Below are positions 1 to 6,251 of a stretch of 12,482 nt of DNA, one piece after another. The stretch covers positions 1 through 12,482 of the forward strand of contig JAKONF010000135.1 in NCBI GenBank assembly GCA_022702085.1. Reading direction: 5' to 3'. The stretch is from Rickettsiaceae bacterium. GTDB taxonomy: Bacteria > Pseudomonadota > Alphaproteobacteria > Rickettsiales > Rickettsiaceae. Made by a program: the position numbers and the translations under genes. Numbering within the stretch: position 1 is the first letter of the stretch; every line of letters starts with the position of its first letter. A model generated the notes under the pieces. That model did no database searches. It was not told the DNA's origin and worked only from the letters and a program-made list of their open reading frames with translations.

Positions 1-1359
1 TCTGTCAGCGCTTTTATGGTCAACGCCACCATTGTTTGCATGCTTGGCGTGGTCATACTTGGTATGCTAGCGCCACTTTTTGTACCGATGATGCTTTTTG
101 AATATACCAAAGGTTATTTTGATTCGTGGGTTAAATTACTGATATCTTTTATGATACAACCAATGGTCGTGGCGACATTTATAATTACTATGTTTTCAGT
201 GTATGATTTCGGCTTTTATGGTACCTGCAAATATATCTACCAACCTTTAAATACTCAAGATCAACGAGTAGTCAAAGCTTATTTCATTGACAATAATTGG
301 GATAATTATCCAGATAATGATTCAGTAAAAGGCTGCCAAAATAGTTTAGGTTATATGCTAAATAACCCACAATCATTACAAACTAGTCTTACAGGTGGAG
401 CAGGCATAGGTGGCTTATCGACAGGAGGAAATCCAGTAAGAAATGTGGCAAACACTGCTATATATTATAAAAATCTACTTAAAGATCCGATTGGTAATAT
501 ACCTGTACTACAATATCTCTCAAAATTTGATTTTTTATCTTCATTATCAAATCCAACAGGAATGTTCTTTAAGTATCCATCAGTAGCATTTGAAAAAGTT
601 AAAACTGTTGTACTATCGCTCGTTACCGCTTGTTTGGTGTTGTATCTAATGTATAATTTTAGCGCTCAGCTCACAGAATTTGCTGCTGATATGACTGAGG
701 GCGTGTCGTTGAGTGGAATGGGAATTACTCCGCAGACTGTCTTTAAATATGGCATGAAAGCAGTAGGAGCTGCTGGAGGGGCCGCTGGAGGAGTAGGAGC
801 ATCTGCCTCCTCGGCTGGCGAGGCTGCAGGGGCAGGAGCTGCTAAAGTTGCTTCTGGCGTCGCTAGAGGTGGAGTGAAATCCGTGGCTCAGTCAGTAGCT
901 TCTTCAGCTAAAGATAAAATTTCTACAGGAATTGTAAACAGCGCAAAAGATAGCATCGCAGTTAGTACCAGCAGTAATAGCAGTGGTAGCTCAAGTAGAG
1001 GAAGTGAAGATGAAAATAATAATCAAAACAATGACAGCAAGTCACAAACATCAATAGCAAGTAATATAATAGATAAGGAGATAAAAACAGAAAAGCAAGG
1101 TGGTGCGGCGCAGAACAATATTAGCAGCAAAGCTAATAGCTTTTTATCTAAAGAGGATTTAGCTAGAAAAGCTCAAGATAAAATTGCTAGTAATAAAAAA
1201 GCTGCTTCGCCTATTACCCAAGAAACTCAAAAACAGCTAGATAAAGAGAGAAATATTACCCCAAGAAAAGATAGTACCATTGAAGACAAATTGAAGAATT
1301 CAGGGCTAGATACCAATATAGCTACTGATAAGAAAAAAGATGGTAGTGATAGTGCTTAA
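1..1359 (+). CDS. virB6: VirB6-like T4SS inner-membrane protein, copy 1 (5' partial; probable rvhB6a)
   Basis: This is the C-terminal part of a VirB6/TrbL-family channel subunit of the type IV secretion apparatus. The reading frame is open to base 1, so the ATG at 16 is an internal Met and the true start lies to the left. Numbering from that Met, residues 1-28 and 41-65 are membrane segments around the family signature: Ala-Pro at 19-20, LF at 27-28, TK at 31-32, Trp38 and Gln-Pro at 48-49. A loop of about 130 residues follows, with a Gly-rich stretch and cysteines 71 and 107 whose counterparts occur in copy 2. A last membrane helix lies near 198-217. The remaining 230 residues are a Gly/Ala/Ser-rich tail (about 247-300) and then a Lys/Asn/Ser-rich hydrophilic tail, probably cytoplasmic. 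The nearest relative in the window is copy 2: both contain KxYFDSW-type sequence and a FA(A/S)D(M/L)T motif after the last helix. Family assignment is firm; the letter a rests on gene order only. Confidence -1.
   Translation, partial: SVSAFMVNATIVCMLGVVILGMLAPLFVPMMLFEYTKGYFDSWVKLLISFMIQPMVVATFIITMFSVYDFGFYGTCKYIYQPLNTQDQRVVKAYFIDNNWDNYPDNDSVKGCQNSLGYMLNNPQSLQTSLTGGAGIGGLSTGGNPVRNVANTAIYYKNLLKDPIGNIPVLQYLSKFDFLSSLSNPTGMFFKYPSVAFEKVKTVVLSLVTACLVLYLMYNFSAQLTEFAADMTEGVSLSGMGITPQTVFKYGMKAVGAAGGAAGGVGASASSAGEAAGAGAAKVASGVARGGVKSVAQSVASSAKDKISTGIVNSAKDSIAVSTSSNSSGSSSRGSEDENNNQNNDSKSQTSIASNIIDKEIKTEKQGGAAQNNISSKANSFLSKEDLARKAQDKIASNKKAASPITQETQKQLDKERNITPRKDSTIEDKLKNSGLDTNIATDKKKDGSDSA
754..915 (+). 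other. Gly/Ala/Ser low-complexity segment of VirB6 copy 1
   Basis: Residues about 247-300 of copy 1 are almost entirely Gly, Ala, Ser and Val, with short repeats such as AAGGAAGG. The DNA here is clearly more GC-rich than the surrounding AT-rich sequence because Gly and Ala codons dominate. It directly follows the last membrane helix and probably forms a flexible linker to the hydrophilic tail. The function is unknown. Confidence -1.
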
Positions 1360-1426
1360 TAGACATTTTTTCTTAAATTATTTACTATTTTTGTTTTTAA
1401 ATTTGGTGATTTTATCTGCCAGAGCT
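1340..1426 (+). other. Predicted Sec signal peptide of VirB6 copy 2
   Basis: Residues 1-29 contain one basic pair (Arg8-His9), a hydrophobic stretch rich in Leu, Phe and Ile (10-25), and an SARA cleavage site before Asp30. This fits signal peptidase I processing and places the following domain of about 200 residues in the periplasm. An uncleaved membrane anchor is the alternative; topology would be the same. Confidence -1.
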
Positions 1427-3415
1427 GATTTTGGTAGTTCTTGCGTGCCATTGCCTACTATTACCAACAATAACTATTTGTTTAGCAGTTCAGCCTATGG
1501 ACATATCATTAGTAATATAGATATGACTTCATATATTGAAAATGCTTGTGATCCATCAACTCAACTAAGTTTTTGTTTAAAGAATTCACCGCAAAACGCG
1601 CAAATTTGCACTAAAATTACAATGAATTTGGGTGATGCCAAGCCTTTGGGTAGTTTAAATAATAATCCTGACCTTGGTGGTAGTGATTTGCTTAAAAATA
1701 TAATTTTAAGCGTAAACAAACTTGGCAGTAATACATGTTTAATGATGCCTACTTCAAGAGGGCTATTACCAGTAGCTTGCAAGAAAAGTAGTGGTACTGC
1801 CCAATCATCTACTCCTAGTATACCAAAATGTAGTAATATTAGTGATATTTGTTATGGTAAAGATACTAAAAGCCAATCTATTCTAAATTTTACTGGTGAC
1901 GCTGTAAACTGTTTAACTAAAACTTTGGACTTGGTTTTTTATCAGCAGAATGCTTGCGCAAGCAACCCTAATGATCCCAATGTTAATTCAGTTGCTAATA
2001 CATTTCTGAGTCCTTTCCCATCTTTTCAAGCATCAATGCAAAATGCAGTGCGCGCTGCATTGATTATCTACGTGATATTTTTTGGTTTTAAAATTGTTAT
2101 GAATAATGAGTATGCTGATCTAAATAACATTGCTACCTTCTTAATGAAATTTATTCTGGTTGCTTATTTTGCTGTTGGCCTAGGCCTAGTGCCATCGTTT
2201 AATCAAGGCAAATTAGCTACTAAAAATGGTGTAACTGAATTTATGCTACCATTTCTTACAAGTGCTACAGCTAATTTCGCTCAAATAGTTTTTAAAGCAG
2301 GGGGATCATCAGGGCTATGTAGCTTTGATATTAGTAAATATCAAGCTGGTTATAGTGGCTATGCAATTTGGGATTCTATAGATTGCAGAGCTGGTTACTA
2401 TTTAGGATTACAACTTTTGTATAATAATGGCGATGTGCTAAAAAACATTACTAGCAATTCCTCCAGCAGTTCTCCAAATAATCCAGGTAGTAATAATTCA
2501 ACTGGTAGTCATGGTATAAATTCACTTAATCTAGTAGGTGGTATGCCTTTCTTTTCTGTTTTATTTGGTTTTTTGATGGGTAGTAATATAATTATAGTAA
2601 TTGCTGGAATTTTGTTCGCAGTTATCTTCATTTCCCTTCTGTTACAATTTATCAGTACTTATTTAGTATGTTTAGTAACCATTTACGTAATGGCTTACAT
2701 ATCACCCATTTTCGTCACCATGGCTTTGTTTAAACATACAAAACCTTATTTTGATTCGTGGCTTAAAATCATTGTCTCGTGTGCATTGCAGCCAGCTGTA
2801 CTTGCTGGTTTCATTGCAGTATTATTGACCACATATGATACTGCTATTTTTAATGATTGTGAGTTTATCCGGCATGACTATGAACTGGGTAATAATAATT
2901 TTAGTACTTTCGAGCTTAAAGCTAATTCTAATAGCTGCAAAGATAGTGCCGGTTATAAGCTTTTGCGATATTACAATGGAGAGGGTTGGATTGAGAGAAA
3001 CGTAATTTTATTCTCAATTAAATATCTGATCGATGTATTTCAACTAGTAACTAGTTTGCTATATGTTGGTGTTTTTACCTTTATATTCTATTTCTTTTCT
3101 AAATCTATAAGTCAATTTGCTTCAGATCTTACCGGCGGACCTGGAGTAAGCTCAGTTACTGCTAGCCCTACCAAAGTAATTGAGCAAGCGAAAAAATTTG
3201 CTGCTATGGCTGCTTCTTCAGGTGGGGGCATAGGAGGTTTTGCTAGGGCAGGTATGAAAAGTGCTGGAGAAATAGGCAATAAAGGTAAAAATAACGAAGG
3301 TGGTGATAGTGGAGGTGGAGAGGCTAAAGATTCTATAGCTAGCGGTGATGCTGCTGAGGGCGGAGGCATGGGTGGCGGTGGTGATGGTGGTGCTAAAGAC
3401 ATGATAGGCAAGTGA
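1340..3415 (+). CDS. virB6: VirB6-like T4SS inner-membrane protein, copy 2 (probable rvhB6b)
   Basis: This is a complete VirB6/TrbL paralog of 691 residues, far longer than the 295-residue Agrobacterium VirB6. Residues 1-29 look like a Sec signal peptide with cleavage after ARA29. Residues 30 to about 235 form a Cys-rich periplasmic domain without a recognised fold. Membrane segments are predicted near 236-254, 266-287, 400-462 (two or three), 475-500 and 558-585. A Ser/Asn/Pro linker (about 369-391) precedes the core. The family signature is Ser-Pro at 455-456, Trp474 and Gln-Pro at 484-485. The tail from about residue 615 is Gly/Ala-rich. The start overlaps the end of copy 1 by 20 bp and has no good Shine-Dalgarno; translational coupling is likely. 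GTG codons at 1346 and 1352 are alternative starts. The next in-frame Met (residue 61) would lose the signal peptide, so an upstream start is required. Confidence -1.
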   Translation: MVVIVLNRHFFLNYLLFLFLNLVILSARADFGSSCVPLPTITNNNYLFSSSAYGHIISNIDMTSYIENACDPSTQLSFCLKNSPQNAQICTKITMNLGDAKPLGSLNNNPDLGGSDLLKNIILSVNKLGSNTCLMMPTSRGLLPVACKKSSGTAQSSTPSIPKCSNISDICYGKDTKSQSILNFTGDAVNCLTKTLDLVFYQQNACASNPNDPNVNSVANTFLSPFPSFQASMQNAVRAALIIYVIFFGFKIVMNNEYADLNNIATFLMKFILVAYFAVGLGLVPSFNQGKLATKNGVTEFMLPFLTSATANFAQIVFKAGGSSGLCSFDISKYQAGYSGYAIWDSIDCRAGYYLGLQLLYNNGDVLKNITSNSSSSSPNNPGSNNSTGSHGINSLNLVGGMPFFSVLFGFLMGSNIIIVIAGILFAVIFISLLLQFISTYLVCLVTIYVMAYISPIFVTMALFKHTKPYFDSWLKIIVSCALQPAVLAGFIAVLLTTYDTAIFNDCEFIRHDYELGNNNFSTFELKANSNSCKDSAGYKLLRYYNGEGWIERNVILFSIKYLIDVFQLVTSLLYVGVFTFIFYFFSKSISQFASDLTGGPGVSSVTASPTKVIEQAKKFAAMAASSGGGIGGFARAGMKSAGEIGNKGKNNEGGDSGGGEAKDSIASGDAAEGGGMGGGGDGGAKDMIGK
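3215..3412 (+). other. Gly-rich C-terminal tail of VirB6 copy 2
   Basis: The last 65 or so residues of copy 2 are dominated by Gly, Ala, Ser and Asp/Glu with runs such as GGG and GGGG. The DNA is purine-rich (ggt, gga, gct codons) and higher in GC than the rest of the gene. The long antisense open frame here is a by-product of this composition. Likely a disordered cytoplasmic tail, comparable with that of copy 1 but without its Lys/Asn-rich end. Confidence -1.
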
Positions 3416-3419
3416 TCAT

Positions 3420-6248
3420 ATGAAAAAGGAAATGCTGGTTATAGTATTAGTGATTGCTATCATCGCTGCTGCTGCTTGCTTGGTCATGGGAATAATAGCA
3501 ATTATTGGTTCTCCACCGATTACCGATGGCTGTTTATTTCGTTATAATAAAAATGATAATGGTGATGTCACCATTAATACTGATCGAGTTACTAATACTG
3601 TTAATCTAAGAGCTGATGGTAACTACACTGCGGAAAGTGTATTGCAAGCTGATGGTAGTTATAGAATCATCCTTGATGCTGGGAAATACGGTAAATGGGT
3701 AAACACTAATCTATCAGTAGCTGATGCGCAAAAGATCATAGTTAAAATCACTGGTGAAGTAAGTTTGTGCCGGGCATATATCCCTAAAAATAATTTACAA
3801 GCAAACTCAAATATTGATTTCAAAGGAGCAAGGATTCCTATTCCTAGAATCGAAGAAACTGGATCAGAGCCAATCTCATTAACTTTTGACGCAACTTCAG
3901 ATCAATGGCGTAATTTAGCTGAAATTTACTTCAACGATAAAGTAGTTGCTTCAATTTCGCCCAATATCAAACCGATTAAAAACGCTCAAGGTAATGTAGT
4001 TGCTAGTAATAACTTGGTCAGTCAAACCAATATATTTACTGGTCAGACATCAATTGCGGATTGTACTGAAGGGAAAAGAACTTATAGCCCTATATGTGGT
4101 AGATATTCCATTTACTCTGGCTCGTATGTAAGTGGCTGCATCACTGGTCCATGTCAATGTAATTGTGACATGCATTGTGACGCTGCTGAAATAGCTGGTA
4201 GATGTCCTGTTTGGAGTGGCTACCATAAAGCAAACTGCAGAGGTTGTTGCTATGCTAACGCCATGGGCACGATGCCTGAAGCTTACAGAGATGACGGTCT
4301 TTACACTTCGCCTTGGATAAGCGATATAGATACATTGCCAAAGAATTTTAATTCTGTGAATTGCGTAAATGAAGATGAAAATTTTGCAGACCAGAATGCA
4401 GCATATATAAACGAGCAATACCAAAAAGAAAAATATTTCTGGTTTTCAGCAGATAGCGCGAGCGCGCTGCTTTATAGATTTGACGATAGCGAAAATCCTA
4501 CTAATGCGCAAAGTCGGGGTAATAATTATGTAATAGCTAAAATTGATCCAAATAATCAAACAGCTTATAATAATTCAGATCCTAATTATCAGATTCAAGC
4601 AAAATATAATGTAATTATAGACCAAATATTTATTGATAAAGCAGTGCAATATCTACAATTTCGTTATGTAAATTCTGATGGCACTTTTCAAAATAATACA
4701 GGTGGTTACACGTTAAATATTAAGCAGACCAAATGCCGTAGAACTAATGGCGTGCCACTTGATGATTCCTTTCAAGGACGCGGCACGGTGCAGTATATCG
4801 TGGTACCTTTTAATGACAATCCCAATACTGTAACTAACAATAATTATAACCCAATAAATATCAATCCTGACAGTAAGGGTTCTAGCAACATACAGATTAG
4901 TAGCAATGATCCTGGCTATATTTGGCTTCGCATTCTTAATAATAATTCTGATTATAAGGATAGTTTTGGTCAGTATTCAGTACAGTTTTTCACTTCGACC
5001 AAAAATAATAGCTTTGTTCTCAATATCCTCAATCCCTTATTTGATTTACTTAAAGGTAAAGTTAGAGCTACTGCAACGGATCTTTTTAAAAACATGACTT
5101 GTTATGATGGTAATAATGTCGGTTCTTGCATTAATTTGTTTAACTACATTAAAGGATTGCTCAGTTTATATATTATGAGCTACGCTATGATGTTTCTTCT
5201 TGGTATGGTACAGATCAACCAAACTGATCTGGTAATCAGGATCATCAAGATCAGCATAGTAGCTGGCCTACTTAATGAGAAGACTTTTGATTGGTTTAAT
5301 CATTATTTTCTTGATTTTATTCTAGGATTTTCTGATCAAATCATAGCTAATATGAGTGGTTATAGCTTGTTTGCTTCAAGCAATAATATCAGCAATCCTT
5401 TTATGTTCATGGATACTTTGATAAGCAAAATTTTATTTAGTAAAATTTTTCCAGCTCAAATGATGGCGCTGCTTTCTATGGGCATAACTGGCATCTTATT
5501 TTTTATCATTGTCTTCGTAGCAGTAGCAATATTGTTACTCACTGCATTCAGAGCAATTGCCATATATTTAATGGCATTCTTTGCTGTAGCTATTTTAGTA
5601 GGTTTGGCTCCGTTATTTTTAACTTTCATGCTATTTGATTTCACCCGCTATCTATTTGATAATTGGGTAAGATTCACGTTCAGATATATGATAGAGCCAG
5701 TGATTCTAATGGCAGGCATCATTATCTTGATGCAACTTTTCACTATCTATCTCGATATAACAGTAGGTTACAGCGTCTGCTGGAAATGCGCATTACCTAT
5801 TAAAATCCCATTTCCTTCATTGCCAGGATTACCAGCAATTTTCTCTAATCTAGAACTCTTCTGCATTAATTGGTTTTCTGCTTGGGGACTTGATACTAGA
5901 TCAGGAATGATGGGAATTAATATGCAACACGTAGCAGCTTTAGTAATCATTGCTTATTGCATGTATGGCTATTTAGAATTTGCTAGCAAAATAACTGTTA
6001 GGCTCAGCAGTACAACCGGCCCATCTGCAACCCAAATGGGTGGGGCAATGTCAGGGGCAATCGAACAAGGAATGCAAGGTAAATTTGGTTTGAGTCAGCA
6101 AGATCGTGCTAGTATGGCAAAAAGTGCGAAAGAACGTACGACTAATATGGCGCCAAAAAGTGAAGCTAGTAACACTAGTATAAAAAGTTCAGGAGGTAAA
6201 TCTAATAGGATTAATCTAGATAATATCATTGGTGGAGGTAAAAAGTAA
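3420..6248 (+). CDS. virB6: VirB6-like T4SS inner-membrane protein, copy 3, with Cys-rich periplasmic domain (probable rvhB6c)
   Basis: This is a VirB6/TrbL paralog of 942 residues. Residues 5-29 are a long hydrophobic N-terminal anchor, probably uncleaved; Cys20 lies inside it but the hydrophobic run continues beyond, which argues against a lipobox. Residues 30 to about 575 form a large periplasmic region with 11 cysteines between 215 and 277 and two copies of a beta-strand motif (411-437 and 499-523). Membrane segments lie near 579-598, 605-621, 678-738 (two or more), 756-776 and 837-858. The core signature is Ala-Pro at 730-731, Trp749 and Glu-Pro at 759-760; Glu replaces the Gln of the other copies. 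A periplasmic loop carries CWKC (787-790). The tail from about 865 is Gly/Ser/Lys-rich and probably cytoplasmic. It starts 4 bp after copy 2 with only a weak AGG at 3406-3408 upstream. Its closest relatives in the window are copies 4 and 5. Confidence -1.
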   Translation: MKKEMLVIVLVIAIIAAAACLVMGIIAIIGSPPITDGCLFRYNKNDNGDVTINTDRVTNTVNLRADGNYTAESVLQADGSYRIILDAGKYGKWVNTNLSVADAQKIIVKITGEVSLCRAYIPKNNLQANSNIDFKGARIPIPRIEETGSEPISLTFDATSDQWRNLAEIYFNDKVVASISPNIKPIKNAQGNVVASNNLVSQTNIFTGQTSIADCTEGKRTYSPICGRYSIYSGSYVSGCITGPCQCNCDMHCDAAEIAGRCPVWSGYHKANCRGCCYANAMGTMPEAYRDDGLYTSPWISDIDTLPKNFNSVNCVNEDENFADQNAAYINEQYQKEKYFWFSADSASALLYRFDDSENPTNAQSRGNNYVIAKIDPNNQTAYNNSDPNYQIQAKYNVIIDQIFIDKAVQYLQFRYVNSDGTFQNNTGGYTLNIKQTKCRRTNGVPLDDSFQGRGTVQYIVVPFNDNPNTVTNNNYNPININPDSKGSSNIQISSNDPGYIWLRILNNNSDYKDSFGQYSVQFFTSTKNNSFVLNILNPLFDLLKGKVRATATDLFKNMTCYDGNNVGSCINLFNYIKGLLSLYIMSYAMMFLLGMVQINQTDLVIRIIKISIVAGLLNEKTFDWFNHYFLDFILGFSDQIIANMSGYSLFASSNNISNPFMFMDTLISKILFSKIFPAQMMALLSMGITGILFFIIVFVAVAILLLTAFRAIAIYLMAFFAVAILVGLAPLFLTFMLFDFTRYLFDNWVRFTFRYMIEPVILMAGIIILMQLFTIYLDITVGYSVCWKCALPIKIPFPSLPGLPAIFSNLELFCINWFSAWGLDTRSGMMGINMQHVAALVIIAYCMYGYLEFASKITVRLSSTTGPSATQMGGAMSGAIEQGMQGKFGLSQQDRASMAKSAKERTTNMAPKSEASNTSIKSSGGKSNRINLDNIIGGGKK
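4062..4250 (+). other. Eleven-cysteine block in the periplasmic part of VirB6 copy 3
   Basis: Cysteines fall at residues 215, 226, 240, 245, 247, 249, 253, 262, 273, 276 and 277, that is 11 in 63 residues, with a CxCxC core at 245-249 and a CRGCC at 273-277. In the periplasm such spacing would suit a disulfide-stabilised small domain; metal binding is the alternative. The odd number leaves at least one cysteine unpaired or available for an intermolecular bond. I do not recognise a named family. Confidence -1.
4650..4988 (+). repeat. Two copies of a beta-strand motif in VirB6 copy 3 (protein-level repeat)
   Basis: Copy A (4650-4730, residues 411-437) reads as YLQFRYVN, a short loop, then NNTGGYTLNI. 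Copy B (4914-4988, residues 499-523) reads as GYIWLRILN, a short loop, then FGQYSVQF. Single versions follow in paralog 4 at 7557-7625 (DGYLWLRVIN ... INVNY) and paralog 5 at 9564-9635 (HLYFKILD ... NNGQYKVII). The pattern, hydrophobic-x-hydrophobic-Arg/Lys followed by Asn/Gly-Gly/Gln-Tyr-x-Val, resembles the strand pair in lectin-like or galactose-binding jelly-roll domains. That resemblance is an inference from pattern only. Confidence -1.
5778..5789 (+). other. CWKC motif in the periplasmic loop of VirB6 copy 3
   Basis: Cys787-Trp-Lys-Cys790 is followed by ALPIKI, just after a core membrane segment. Copy 4 has the matching CWGC plus WIPLKI at the same place. Copy 5 keeps only one Cys there (Cys538). 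The CxxC spacing allows a disulfide or a redox-active pair; a structural disulfide is the simpler reading. Confidence -1.
6234..6238 (+). promoter_or_regulatory. Candidate Shine-Dalgarno for VirB6 copy 4
   Basis: GGAGG lies within the last codons of copy 3, 13 bp before the ATG at 6252. The sequence is a good match to the anti-Shine-Dalgarno, but the spacing is longer than the usual 5 to 9 bp. It may help re-initiation by ribosomes finishing copy 3. Confidence -1.
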
Positions 6249-6251
6249 CAG

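Noticed and set aside
3112-3411. Antisense open frame of 99 residues, very Pro/Ser-rich
   Set aside because: It mirrors the Gly/Ala-rich tail of copy 2; composition alone explains it and there is no ribosome binding site.
3420-3494. Lipobox at Cys20 of copy 3
   Set aside because: The residues before Cys are all Ala without the usual Leu at -3, and the hydrophobic run continues well past Cys, which fits a transmembrane anchor better.
4050-4424. Antisense open frame of 124 residues opposite the Cys-rich block of copy 3
   Set aside because: The sense strand is clearly coding with conserved motifs on both sides; the antisense product has no recognisable features.
4454-4471. GC-rich near-palindrome around AGCGCGCT, considered as a small palindromic element or protein binding site
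   Set aside because: Only 8 bp are perfectly symmetrical, it lies inside a coding region, and the element lacks the length of rickettsial palindromic elements.
4906-5097. Hydrophobic plus-strand small frame inside copy 3
   Set aside because: Out-of-frame shadow of AT-rich coding sequence, lying within the second beta motif and the linker to the core.
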